From: Streptomyces sp. NRRL F-2580
Lineage (GTDB): Bacteria > Actinomycetota > Actinomycetes > Streptomycetales > Streptomycetaceae
Assembly: GCF_000720115.1 (NCBI RefSeq)
Contig: NZ_JOIR01000008.1
Coordinates: 1 to 64,000, forward strand
Length of the DNA stretch: 64,000 nucleotides
Direction: 5' to 3'
The notes below the pieces were generated by a model that saw only the letters and a program-made list of their open reading frames with translations, had not been told where the DNA came from and searched no databases. Positions 19,401 through 27,847 of this stretch are shown here, piece after piece (position 1 is the stretch's first letter; the number at the start of each line of letters is the position of its first letter). The translations under genes were made by a program, and so were the position numbers.

Positions 19401-22400
19401 CTGGCCGCGCAGCTGGCCCATGGAGCCGTCTCCGACCCCGCACTCCTCGCATGGGGCACTCGGCTGGAGGGCGATCTGGGCACGTGGACGTCCGCAGTGC
19501 GGGAGTCGCGGCTGCGCGAGCACGAAGCGGCTCTGGCCGAGCTCGGACCGGCGGCAGCCGCCGCCTGGCTTCGCGCGCATGCACCTGCGCTGGAAGACAC
19601 CGTACGGCTGATCGACATCGTGCATTCCGTCGGCCGCCGGGAGTTCGCCGAGGGTAGAGGGCACACCCTCGCCTCGGCCCGCACGGCCATTGCGGTGGCT
19701 CACACGGCGCAGCGGGAGGACGCGGCGTTCGCAGCCAGGGAGCCCGAGGACCGGGAACTGCTGTGCGGCTGGTACGCGGGCCTGGACACGCGTCTCGACA
19801 GTCGCCCGGACAATGATGGCGGTGCAGCGCTGGAGGACGTACTGCTGCGTCGGGCGGTGCGGCTGAAGGCCACGGGCAGCGGCCCCGAAGCAGAGCTTGA
19901 CGCTTCCGAAGCCGTGGAACCCCTGGGCGAGTACGCCCCGGCCGGCCGGCCTCGCACCGCCGCCCTGGCCTCGGCGCTGGCCGCCGCGTCCGACGCCCAC
20001 CGGTTGGCCGGACCGGTTTTGGCGGACCCGGTGCGGCGAAGCGGCATCGTCCGTGCGCTCCGTTCCGGACAGCCCGCCGTTCCGGGCCTGCTGGAAACGG
20101 CCACCCGCCTACGCGCACGGTGCGCCGACTGGGCGACTTTCACGAACTCTCCCGCCGTGGCCCCTGTCGGCTACGGTTTGCGTGCCTGTTCCCTCCACGA
20201 GGGCGCGGCCTGGCTCCGCACGCACCTCGAACCCCTCGATGAGGCCACCTCCTTGATCCACGCGGTGACCCGGGTCACCGACTCCTCGGAGGGGGCCACT
20301 GCCTGGCTGTCATTGGGCAGCGCCCGCTCCGCCGTGGCAGCCGTCGTGGCGGCGCGCACCACCGAGGAGGACTTCCGCAGCGCCGAGGTGGAGCACCGCC
20401 GCCTGCTCGGGGACCTGTACGACGGGATCAGCACCTCACGGGAGACCATCCACAACGCTCTGGACTGGGCCCTCAGCGCCCGCCGCAGCGCTTCCGGCAC
20501 CGGCGCGGCGGCTCCCCTGGCGCCCGAGGCCGCACGCCTCCTGCTGCAGGCGGCGCCCGATTCGTCAGTGAAGCGCCGCAGCCGCGACTGGCTGGAGCGG
20601 ACGGAGGTCCTCATCGGCCACTTCGCACCGGCCCGGGCAGCAGAGGTCCGTGCCGAGCTGGAGACCGCGTTCCCTGCTGCCCGGGCGCTCCTCGACCGCA
20701 TGGCCGACGATCCGTACGGTCCGGATGCCTGGCTCCGCTCCGCCGAGGCCCGGGCAATATTGAGCGGCTACGGCCTGGAAGAACTGCCGGCGCAACTGGC
20801 GGACCGCGAGGTGCCGGCGTCGCTCTTCCCCGTGGCCGTGGAGCGCACCGTGCTGCGCGCCTGGGTGGAGCACCAGCTGGCCGTCGACATCCGCCTCTCG
20901 GTGGTACGCGCCACCGACCGGGATCAGTTGGTGGAGCGTTATCGCCGGCTGGACCGCGGGCTGGTGCGGGCCGCCCACGCAACGGTGATCGACGCCTGCA
21001 ACACACGGCGCCCCCGTAGGGCGACGACGGGACAGGCCGCGATCCTGAGCCGTCAGGCAAAGCTCCAGCGACGGCACAAGCCCGTGAGACGGCTCCTCGA
21101 TGAGACACGAGACGTCGTACAGCGGCTCAAGCCGTGCTTCATGATGAGTCCATTGACGGTCAGCCAGTTCCTGCCGCCGGACTTCCACTTCGACGTAGTG
21201 ATCTTCGACGAAGCGTCGCAGGTCCTTCCACAGGACGCCGTGAACGCCGTCTACCGCGGAGACGCGCTGATCGTGGCGGGCGACCCCCGGCAGCTACCTC
21301 CCACGTCGTTCTTCAGCGCCGGCGGTGACTCCGACGATGACGACGAGTGGGACGAGGAGGTACCCGACGCGTTCGAGTCGATCCTGGACGCCTGCAAGGC
21401 CAGCGGGGTGCTGCGCGAGCTGTCGCTGCGCTGGCACTACCGAAGCCGCCACGAAAACTTGATCGCCTTCAGCAACCACGAGTTCTACGAAGACTCCATG
21501 GTCGTGTTCCCCGGTGCCGTCACCGACGGTCACGACGTGGGGGTCGCCTTCTACAAGGCCGACGGCGTGTACGACCGCAGCAACCGGCGGGACAACATCC
21601 GTGAGGCCGAAGTGGTGGCCGATCGTGTCATCCACCACTTCTCGACGCGGCCGCATCTGACCTTGGGGATCGTCACGCTCTCCAAGGCGCAGGCAGAGGC
21701 CGTCGAGGACGCCGTCGCCAAGGCGCGCAAGGCCCGGCCCGACCTTGATTCCCACTTCACGGAGGACCGCCTGGGCGGCTTCTTCGTGAAGAACCTGGAG
21801 ACGGTGCAGGGTGACGAACGTGACGTGATCATCCTGTCGGTCGGCTACGGACCCGATGCGCAGGGCAAACTGCGCGCCACGTTCGGCCCGATCAACCGAG
21901 AAGGCGGCTGGCGGCGTCTGAACGTGGCCGTGACCCGGGCGCGTCACCGGGTGGAGGTCGTGGCCTCCTTCCACGGCTCCGACCTGTCGGACAGCGCGAA
22001 CAAGAGCGTCCAGCACCTCAAGCGGTACCTCCAGTACGCGGAGCAGGGCCCCACGATCCTGGCCACGGCAGCACCCGACCCGGAGGCCGCGCCGGAAAGC
22101 CCGTTCGAGGAGGACGTACTCGACACCTTGCGCAGCTGGGGCTACGACGTGCAGCCCCAAGTGGGTGTGGCGGGCTTCCGGATCGACATGGCGATCCGGC
22201 ACCCGGGAGCTCCCGGCGCGTACGCGCTCGGAATCGAGTGTGACGGCGCGATGTACCACTCGTCACGCGCGGCCCGTGACCGTGACCGGCTGCGGGAGGA
22301 GATCCTGCGCGGCCTGAAGTGGAACCTGCACCGGATCTGGGGAACGGACTGGTACCGCAACCGCAAGGACGCGCAGCGGCGGCTTCGAGAAGCCGTAGAG

Positions 22401-23120
22401 GCCGCATGCTCCGTGGACCCTCACGCAACGGCCACAGGGCTGGAGCCGGTCGTCGTAGCCGTCCCAGTGACGGCAGAGGTTGAGATCGTTCCCGTCGAGG
22501 AGTCCGACCGCTCCGAGTGGAGCCGCCCCTACCGCGCGATGCGTCTCGAGGAGCTGTACGAACTCAGGCGTGTCCTAGGCAGGCAGACGGGGCTCGGCAA
22601 CATCGACCTGCGCGAGCCCGAGGCGATCGATCTGGTGGCGGAGTTGGCACGTCACGTCATCTCGGTGGAAGGACCCATCGAGGAGGAAGTACTGATCGGC
22701 AGGGTGCGGGAAGCTTGGGGGCTTGATCGCGCAGGGCAAATCGTGCAGGCCAGTGTCCGCAAGGCGCTGGAGCGGTTGCGCAGAAAGAACTTGGCAGTTC
22801 AGGCAGGAACAGCATGGAATACGCCGGAGCATGAGGTGACGACGGCTCGTACGCCGAGTGCGGACCTCGAGCGCAAGAAGGTCCTGCACGTTCCCCCTGC
22901 CGAGCGACAGGTGGCCCTCCTCGGCATTCTCTCCGAGTCTCCTGGACTGCAACGCGATGAACTTGCCAAAGAATCAGCGCGCTTCTTCGGGTGGCTGCGT
23001 CTGGGAGCTGACATTCGGGCTGCCTTCGATCAAGACATCGAGGCACTCATCGCCAGAAACAGCATCGAGGAAGGACCATCGGGTTTGATCCCCATGGAGG
23101 ACCGTTCCGTGGGCCGTTGA
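16443..23120 (+). CDS. DUF4011-SF1 helicase-Vsr-like nuclease-DUF3320 protein
   Basis: A very large (2,225 residues) helicase-nuclease. DUF4011 opens it (LAGWRTSLVDLSGRNRLLNF). An AAA_11 helicase half follows with Walker A GPPGTGKS (residues 315-322). Then comes a ~1,200-residue helical insert, and the AAA_12 half with DEAS (1589-1592), DPRQLPPTSFF and the RRLNVAVTRARHRVEV motif. A Vsr/MTES_1575-type endonuclease core follows (RID D1915; IECDG with E1932 and D1934; MYHSS), and DUF3320 (SVEGPIEEEVLIGRVREAWGLDRAGQI) ends it. I chose the GTG at 16443, preceded by GCGGGGACG and ~24 residues before DUF4011; the frame is open from an ATG at 16296. Such proteins occur in defence islands as putative DNA-cleaving effectors. 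It lies in line with brxD-brxHI but is not a standard BREX-2 gene. Confidence 0.88.
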   Translation: MTTGTGIFGGGSDLERLKAVLAGWRTSLVDLSGRNRLLNFRHTRTSTLKISAPSPSVLVSLLENRALYFAPLPDEAPIEGEQPVCSPPGEDDIVTDKSTAPALERSLRSLRSKATQMFNDYGLWTLHLGVGVLHWREDGATTSSQAPLILFPVELVRTSTGRLLLQANDDEDPQLNPALPIKLEQFGIDWAPVAETDCRDVTAVIEAVRKAVAGKSQWAVEEQAVMALFSSHKESMYRDLLENEDRLLASDLVRAVAVGPGDALASDRFDFEEVPSERVDELAPPEDTPLVLDADTSQRQAVAAAVAGRSFVLDGPPGTGKSQTITNIIAGLMHAGRSVLFVSEKAAALDVVLERLQSVGLDSYALALHSRNTSRKAVAQELGRALSEQPQASGLPDQERVQARLDREALSAYATAMNEMRQPMGRTLHDVIGQVGVLDDAPVAYLATGDGTSRRFDASSLSAADLENVLKAARAIGGAWQAVADPAFPWRGLRSDLPHPGPALEEARAALRGLLSALDGYEALNTDGAQFTTSDQVNRLIQLLRLLDERLPVPECWLTDVDVAHSVTDPVESFLDVLRRVRGAQQTAQDLVGVRWQELSPRLRSEPPAAEQALATLEPRGLDLTGLTEQETDGLCREFRKVADLLGTATASARELTRILGVDEPRSLAEVVALCDLADLSGVPHRPLEAWCDPEGFAAAQQAALDLVAGAVGEFGVCRDRTVAARATAQEHAGPGWADIPSHLPCQPGAAELALGTLKPPGADLTVLGSDEAESLARRWGSLADMLEGAAKCAVDAADLLGCEPPGPLSETRSVAGLAALATNVHRAPEAWFDPAVLPPARRAVNELHRLMGVLDVARQEAQGVFGPDTPRAAGLIEAVRRLSENGRRFAAGLSSQVRADRKLVGGISTGGSWHSGLQEEMAKAAVWQQAHEAVQAAVTEYGDLLAAYAGDDLPDLDALDGAMRQAEEAHRLGAAVVADPVRRRRLAAQLAHGAVSDPALLAWGTRLEGDLGTWTSAVRESRLREHEAALAELGPAAAAAWLRAHAPALEDTVRLIDIVHSVGRREFAEGRGHTLASARTAIAVAHTAQREDAAFAAREPEDRELLCGWYAGLDTRLDSRPDNDGGAALEDVLLRRAVRLKATGSGPEAELDASEAVEPLGEYAPAGRPRTAALASALAAASDAHRLAGPVLADPVRRSGIVRALRSGQPAVPGLLETATRLRARCADWATFTNSPAVAPVGYGLRACSLHEGAAWLRTHLEPLDEATSLIHAVTRVTDSSEGATAWLSLGSARSAVAAVVAARTTEEDFRSAEVEHRRLLGDLYDGISTSRETIHNALDWALSARRSASGTGAAAPLAPEAARLLLQAAPDSSVKRRSRDWLERTEVLIGHFAPARAAEVRAELETAFPAARALLDRMADDPYGPDAWLRSAEARAILSGYGLEELPAQLADREVPASLFPVAVERTVLRAWVEHQLAVDIRLSVVRATDRDQLVERYRRLDRGLVRAAHATVIDACNTRRPRRATTGQAAILSRQAKLQRRHKPVRRLLDETRDVVQRLKPCFMMSPLTVSQFLPPDFHFDVVIFDEASQVLPQDAVNAVYRGDALIVAGDPRQLPPTSFFSAGGDSDDDDEWDEEVPDAFESILDACKASGVLRELSLRWHYRSRHENLIAFSNHEFYEDSMVVFPGAVTDGHDVGVAFYKADGVYDRSNRRDNIREAEVVADRVIHHFSTRPHLTLGIVTLSKAQAEAVEDAVAKARKARPDLDSHFTEDRLGGFFVKNLETVQGDERDVIILSVGYGPDAQGKLRATFGPINREGGWRRLNVAVTRARHRVEVVASFHGSDLSDSANKSVQHLKRYLQYAEQGPTILATAAPDPEAAPESPFEEDVLDTLRSWGYDVQPQVGVAGFRIDMAIRHPGAPGAYALGIECDGAMYHSSRAARDRDRLREEILRGLKWNLHRIWGTDWYRNRKDAQRRLREAVEAACSVDPHATATGLEPVVVAVPVTAEVEIVPVEESDRSEWSRPYRAMRLEELYELRRVLGRQTGLGNIDLREPEAIDLVAELARHVISVEGPIEEEVLIGRVREAWGLDRAGQIVQASVRKALERLRRKNLAVQAGTAWNTPEHEVTTARTPSADLERKKVLHVPPAERQVALLGILSESPGLQRDELAKESARFFGWLRLGADIRAAFDQDIEALIARNSIEEGPSGLIPMEDRSVGR

Positions 23121-23473
23121 CAGGTGCGCCGTCGCACACGACGCTCTCCGTGCAGCGGATCTGTGTCAGCGGCGGCCAGCCCTCCGGCCGCGGCTACTGA
23201 AAGTAGCCGCCAGCCGCCATTCCCAGGTGCCCGGCGGTGGTCATGCACAGATGGCGCTGCCATGGGCGTTGGCCACCCATGGCAGCGAACAGTCAAGACT
23301 TCGTAATACCAAGCCTCGGGATACGGGCCTAAAGCCCGGCTGACCTGCGCGATCAGGGAGCTGGCAACCCGGCGGAACGCGCGTCAAACGTGCGTCACGA
23401 GCGCCGAATCCGCATCACGATATCGCGCGTAACGCCCAAAGTGCATATAAGGCCCACTAGCCGAACCTGCAGA
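23121..23473. other. Island-to-core boundary, no gene seen
   Basis: 353 nt between the giant helicase-nuclease and the RNA methyltransferase, which converge. Apart from one strong hairpin (listed separately) I see no credible gene, tRNA or attachment repeat. The right part (about 23390-23460) is noticeably less GC-rich than its surroundings. Confidence 0.5.
23255..23287 (+). terminator. Perfect 12-bp hairpin at the end of the defence island
   Basis: CGCTGCCATGGG (23255-23266) and its exact complement (23276-23287) flank a 9-nt loop. There is no T-run, as usual for Streptomyces terminators. It lies 135 nt after the helicase-nuclease stop. Confidence 0.6.
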
Positions 23474-24811
23474 TCAGGCGCCCTTCGCGATCGGCTCCAG
23501 GATCGCCACGCACTCCACGTGGTGCGTCATCGGGAAGAGGTCGAAGACGCGCAGGGTGCGGACCTTGTAGCCGTTCTCCTTGAAGTAGCCCAGGTCGCGG
23601 GCCAGGGCTGCCGGGTCGCACGCCACGTACGCGACGCGGCGGGCCGAGAGGCCCGCGATGTGGCGGACCGTCTGCTTGCCGGCGCCCGCGCGGGGCGGGT
23701 CCAGGACGACCAGGTCGCACTCGGTGATCCCGGTCTTCGGGAGGATCTGCTCGACCTTGCCCTGCTCCACGCGGACCCGCGGGAAGTCGGCCAGGTTGTG
23801 CCGGGCGTCCTCGACCGCGCGCTTCGTCGACTCGATGCCGAGTACCGCGCCCGTCTCGCCGAGGCGCTCCGCCAGCGCGCCCGCGAAGATGCCGACGCCG
23901 CAGTACAGGTCGAGGGCCATCTCGCCCTTGCGCGGCATCAGGCCCTGCATGACGGCCTTGATGAGTGTGTCGGCGGCCTGCGGGTGGACCTGCCAGAAGC
24001 CGCCCATGCCCACGCGGTACGTACGGCCGTCCGCGCGCTCCCGCACGAAGGGGCGGCCGTGGACGCGGTGCACGCCGCCGTCCTTCTCCTCGACCCGCAG
24101 GACCGAGACCGGCTTGTCCAGCTCGACGAGCGGGAGGCGGCCGCCGGGGCGGGGGGTGAGGACGACCTGCCGGTCCTGGGAGCCTGTCGCCGCGATGGCC
24201 TCGACCGTGGCCATCTGCGGCCAGTCCTGCTGCTCGATGCCCAGCTCGGTGACGCCCGGCGCCGCGATCATGCACTGGTCGATCAGCTCGATGTCGTGCG
24301 AGCGGTGCTTGCGCAGGCCGACGCGGCCGTCCTCGTCGATCGCGAACTGCACGCGGGTGCGCCACTGCGGCACCTGACCGGCCGGCAGCTTGTCGCCCTC
24401 GGCGGGCATCACGGTGCCGTCCCAGCCGGCTTCCTCCGGGGTGAGGCCGGCGAGCCGCTTCAGCTGCTCGGCGACGACCTCGCCCTTGAGCCGGCGCTGG
24501 GCGCCGGGCTTGGCGTGCTGCCAGTCGCAGCCGCCGCACTTGCCGGGGCCGGCGTACGGACAGGGGGCCTCGACGCGGTCCTTGGAGGCGTCGAGCACGG
24601 TGATCGCGTCGGCGCGCAGGTAGCGGGAGTCGACGTCGCCCTCGGTGACCTTCGCGACGACCTTCTCGCCGGGCAGGGTGTGGCGGACGAACAGGACGCG
24701 GCCGTCCTCGGTCCGGGCGATGCAGTGCCCGCCGTGCGCGACGGGGCCGACCTCGACCTCGTACTCCTCCCCCACCAGTGACTGCTTCTCGTTCTGCTCG
24801 GCGCTCGTCAT
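23474..24811 (-). CDS. TRAM-domain class I SAM-dependent RNA methyltransferase (TrmA/RlmD-like)
   Basis: A 445-residue RNA (uracil-5-)methyltransferase family protein. The N-terminal TRAM domain (about residues 12-65, VEVGPVAHGGHCIARTEDGRVLFV in part) binds RNA. Cysteines in the GPGKCGGCDWQHA block near residues 89-101 look like part of the Fe-S ligands seen in RumA-like enzymes. The SAM site is LDLYCGVGIFAG, the catalytic region is VVLDPPRAG, and VAYVACDPAAL supplies the C-terminal catalytic cysteine. It probably methylates C5 of a uridine in rRNA or tRNA; which one cannot be told. The ATG at 24811 is preceded by GGAG about 10 nt upstream. It stands alone, in the same direction as the upstream permease but separated from it by a hairpin terminator. 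Confidence 0.85.
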   Translation of the reverse strand: MTSAEQNEKQSLVGEEYEVEVGPVAHGGHCIARTEDGRVLFVRHTLPGEKVVAKVTEGDVDSRYLRADAITVLDASKDRVEAPCPYAGPGKCGGCDWQHAKPGAQRRLKGEVVAEQLKRLAGLTPEEAGWDGTVMPAEGDKLPAGQVPQWRTRVQFAIDEDGRVGLRKHRSHDIELIDQCMIAAPGVTELGIEQQDWPQMATVEAIAATGSQDRQVVLTPRPGGRLPLVELDKPVSVLRVEEKDGGVHRVHGRPFVRERADGRTYRVGMGGFWQVHPQAADTLIKAVMQGLMPRKGEMALDLYCGVGIFAGALAERLGETGAVLGIESTKRAVEDARHNLADFPRVRVEQGKVEQILPKTGITECDLVVLDPPRAGAGKQTVRHIAGLSARRVAYVACDPAALARDLGYFKENGYKVRTLRVFDLFPMTHHVECVAILEPIAKGA

Positions 24812-24842
24812 GGTGGGAAGACTCCAAAAACCTGAAACGGGA

Positions 24843-24892
24843 AACGGCCGGACGACCGACCCACCAGTTTACGTGGATCTCGTCCGGCCGTT
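24843..24892 (-). terminator. Hairpin terminator after the KimA-like permease gene
   Basis: Perfect 13-bp inverted repeat (AACGGCCGGACGA at 24843-24855; complement at 24880-24892) with a 24-nt loop, starting 11 nt after the permease stop and before the RNA methyltransferase start. Confidence 0.65.
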
Positions 24893-24903
24893 CACCAACC
24901 GGT

Positions 24904-26958
24904 TCAGCGCTTGGAGGCGGACTCCTTCGGGGGCCGCTGGGTGTCCACCGGGCCGCGGCGCACGGCGCCCGGGGCGTTCCAGTCCTGGCGCTTCTTCGCC
25001 CGCTTCTTGGCGAGCTCCGAGGACTCCAGCTGATAGGGCACCGAGGTGACCATCACACCCGGCGTGAAGAGCAGCCGGCCCTTGAGGCGCAGGGCGCTCT
25101 GGTTGTGCAGCAGGTGCTCGTACCAGCGTCCGACGACGTACTCCGGGATGTAGACGCTGACGGCGTCGCGCGGGTTCTCGCTGCGCAGGCCCTTCACGTA
25201 CTCGACCACCGGGCGGGTGATCTCCCGGTACGGCGAGTCGAGGATCTTGAGCGGAACGTTGATCCCGCGCCGGTCCCACTCGTCGCGCAGTGCCTTGGTC
25301 TCGGCCGGGTCGACGCTGATGCTGAGCGCTTCCAGGGTGTCCGAGCGGGTCAGCTTGGCGAAGGCCAGGGCCCGCAGCGTGGGCTTGTGGACCTTGGAGA
25401 CCAGGACGATGGAGTGGACGCGGGAGGGCCGCACGCTGTCGTCGCTGGGGCCCTCGGCGGCGGCGATCTCGGCGGAGACGCGGTCGTAGTGCTTCCGGAT
25501 CGCGCTCATGGTGCCGTAGAAGATCAGCATGCCGAGCAGGGCCACCCACGCGCCGTGGGTGAACTTGGTGGCGAGGACGATGACCAGCACCATGCCGGTG
25601 AAGAAGGCGCCGAAGGCGTTGATCGCCCGGGAGCGGTGCATCCGACGGCGGGCGGCGGCGTCGCGCTCCGTCTTCAGGTGGCGGTTCCAGTGCCGGACCA
25701 TGCCGATCTGGCTCAGCGTGAAGGAGACGAACACGCCGACGATGTAGAGCTGGATCAGCTTGGTCGAGTCCGCTTCGTAGATCCAGACGAGCAGGATCGC
25801 GGCGCCGGCGAGGAGCACGATGCCGTTGGAGAAGGCGAGCCTGTCACCCCGGGTGTGCAGCTGGCGCGGCAGGTAGCGGTCCTGCGCGAGGATCGAACCG
25901 AGCAGCGGGAAGCCGTTGTACGCGGTGTTCGCCGCGAGGAAGAGCACCAGCGCGGTGGCCGCGGCGAGCAGGATGAAGAGGAAGCTGCCATCACCGAAGA
26001 CGGCCTCGGCCACCTGCGAGATCACCGGGTTCTGGATGTACTCGGGGCCGACCGGGACGCCGTTCGCCAGCAGGTCCTCGGCGGGGTTCTCGGCCATCCT
26101 CACGTCGCTGGCCATGGCCAGGCCGATGATCCCGCAGAACATGGTGACCGCCAGGCCGCCCATGTAGGCCAGGGTGGACGCGGCGTTCTTGCTCTTCGGC
26201 TTGCGGAAGGCGGGTACGCCGTTGCTGATGGCCTCGACGCCGGTCAGGGCCGCACAGCCGGACGAGAAGGCCCTCAGCAGCAGGAAGACCATCGCGAAAC
26301 CGGCCAGCCCCTGTTGCTCGGGTTTGATCTCGAGGTCGGCGGTCGGTGCCGTCAGGGTCTCGCCGAGGACGATGCCCTTCCAGGCACCCCAGCCGATCAT
26401 GACGAATACGGCGGCGACGAAGATATAGGTCGGGATCGCGAAGAGCTTGCCGGATTCCTTCACACCGCGCAGGTTCATCAGCGTGAGCAGAAGGATCATG
26501 ACGGTCGCCGAGAGCACCTTGTGCTCGATGACGAAATGCACCGCGGAGCCGAGGTTCTCGACTCCGGAGGAGATCGACACGGCGACGGTCAGGACGTAGT
26601 CGACGAGCAGGGCGCTCGCCACGGTCAGGCCGGCCTTGGGTCCGAGGTTCGTGTTGGCGACCTCGTAGTCCCCGCCACCGCTCGGGTAGGCGTGGACGTT
26701 CTGGCGGTACGACGCGACGACCGTGAACATCAGCACGACGACCGCGAGCGCGATCCAGGGGCTGAAATGGTACGCCGACACGCCCGCGATCGACAGGACC
26801 AGCAGGACCTCGCCAGGGGCATATGCCACCGAGGAGAGCGGGTCGGACGCGAAGACAGGAAGGGCGATCCGCTTGGGAAGGAGTGTTTCTCCGAGGCGGT
26901 CGCTGCGTAGCGCCCGGCCGATCAGGATCCGTTTGGGCACGTCGGTCAGTTTGGACAC
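24904..26958 (-). CDS. KimA-like potassium importer (APC superfamily)
   Basis: A 684-residue membrane protein with about 12 hydrophobic segments (residues ~30-480) and a ~200-residue cytoplasmic tail. It is usually labelled an APC amino-acid permease. However, it matches the Bacillus KimA (YdaO) K+/H+ symporter as I recall it, along its whole length: FASDPLSSVAYAPGE, SYRQNVHAYPSGGGDY, LLVDYVLTVAVSISSG, LNLRGVKES, AFSSGCAALTGVEAISN and the tail motif RWYEHLLHNQSALRLK. KimA transporters are inhibited by c-di-AMP binding to the USP-like tail. The gene diverges from two TrkA/RCK genes, which fits K+ transport. Coding starts with a GTG at 26958 with weak Shine-Dalgarno support. Substrate is inferred from family resemblance and context, not shown. 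Confidence 0.8.
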   Translation of the reverse strand: MSKLTDVPKRILIGRALRSDRLGETLLPKRIALPVFASDPLSSVAYAPGEVLLVLSIAGVSAYHFSPWIALAVVVLMFTVVASYRQNVHAYPSGGGDYEVANTNLGPKAGLTVASALLVDYVLTVAVSISSGVENLGSAVHFVIEHKVLSATVMILLLTLMNLRGVKESGKLFAIPTYIFVAAVFVMIGWGAWKGIVLGETLTAPTADLEIKPEQQGLAGFAMVFLLLRAFSSGCAALTGVEAISNGVPAFRKPKSKNAASTLAYMGGLAVTMFCGIIGLAMASDVRMAENPAEDLLANGVPVGPEYIQNPVISQVAEAVFGDGSFLFILLAAATALVLFLAANTAYNGFPLLGSILAQDRYLPRQLHTRGDRLAFSNGIVLLAGAAILLVWIYEADSTKLIQLYIVGVFVSFTLSQIGMVRHWNRHLKTERDAAARRRMHRSRAINAFGAFFTGMVLVIVLATKFTHGAWVALLGMLIFYGTMSAIRKHYDRVSAEIAAAEGPSDDSVRPSRVHSIVLVSKVHKPTLRALAFAKLTRSDTLEALSISVDPAETKALRDEWDRRGINVPLKILDSPYREITRPVVEYVKGLRSENPRDAVSVYIPEYVVGRWYEHLLHNQSALRLKGRLLFTPGVMVTSVPYQLESSELAKKRAKKRQDWNAPGAVRRGPVDTQRPPKESASKR

Positions 26959-27178
26959 GCAGAGGATCGTAAGCGTTCGAAATCAACCTGACGAACCCCG
27001 CACCCCCTTACACCGCAATCCCGCCGCAATTCCTCCCCGACCGCGCCACGACTGCCGCGCAAGGGGCCCCACCGGTGACCGCCCGTGTGTAGCTTGGGCC
27101 ATGGTCTGAGACCCTGTTAAACCAGAGCATGCAATGAGGCTGGGAACCAGCGAGTCGCTGACAGCCGGAAGGACGGCC

Positions 27179-27847
27179 GTGCACATCGTCATTATGGGCT
27201 GCGGAAGAGTGGGCTCCGCCCTCGCGCAAACCCTGGAACAGCAGGGACATACGGTCGCCGTCGTCGACCAGGACCCCACCGCATTCCGCCGGCTCGGCGC
27301 CGGATTCGGCGGTCGCCGCGTCACCGGGGTCGGCTTCGACCAGGACACCCTGAGGGAGGCGGGAATCGAGGACGCGGGCGCCTTCGCCGCCGTCAGCAGT
27401 GGTGACAATTCCAACATCATCGCCGCCCGCGTGGCCCGGGAAATGTTCGGCGTCGAGAACGTCGCCGCCCGCATCTACGACCCCAAGCGCGCCGAGGTTT
27501 ACCAGCGCCTCGGCATCCCCACGGTCGCCACCGTGCGGTGGACCGCCGATCAGATGCTGCGCCGGCTGCTGCCGTCGGGCGCCGAGCCGCTGTGGCGCGA
27601 CCCGAGTGGCGGCGTGCAGCTCGCCGAGGTGCACACCTCCGCCGCGTGGATCGGGCACAAGGTCAGCAAGCTCCAGGAGGAGACCGGCGTCCGCGTCGCC
27701 TTCCTCACCCGCTTGGGCGAGGCCATGCTGCCCACGTCGGCGACCGTCCTCCAGGAGGGCGACCTCGTCCACGTGATGATGCGCACGGACGAGATCGACA
27801 AGGTCGAGGCGGCGTTCGCCGAAGGTCCTGAGGAGGCACACGCATGA
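27179..27847 (+). CDS. TrkA-family potassium uptake regulator (RCK), first of two
   Basis: A 222-residue cytoplasmic RCK protein. The N-terminal Rossmann fold has HIVIMGCGRVGSALAQTLEQQG (NAD(H)-binding glycine motif) and the acidic AVVDQD at the end of strand 2; the TrkA-C domain occupies about residues 140-220. I chose the GTG at 27179 because GGAAGGA sits just upstream and the homology begins there; the frame continues upstream to an ATG at 27134. Its stop overlaps the next trkA-like ATG by 4 nt. Two RCK subunits next to a KimA-like importer suggest a gating role, or service to another K+ channel/porter elsewhere. Confidence 0.88.
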   Translation: MHIVIMGCGRVGSALAQTLEQQGHTVAVVDQDPTAFRRLGAGFGGRRVTGVGFDQDTLREAGIEDAGAFAAVSSGDNSNIIAARVAREMFGVENVAARIYDPKRAEVYQRLGIPTVATVRWTADQMLRRLLPSGAEPLWRDPSGGVQLAEVHTSAAWIGHKVSKLQEETGVRVAFLTRLGEAMLPTSATVLQEGDLVHVMMRTDEIDKVEAAFAEGPEEAHA

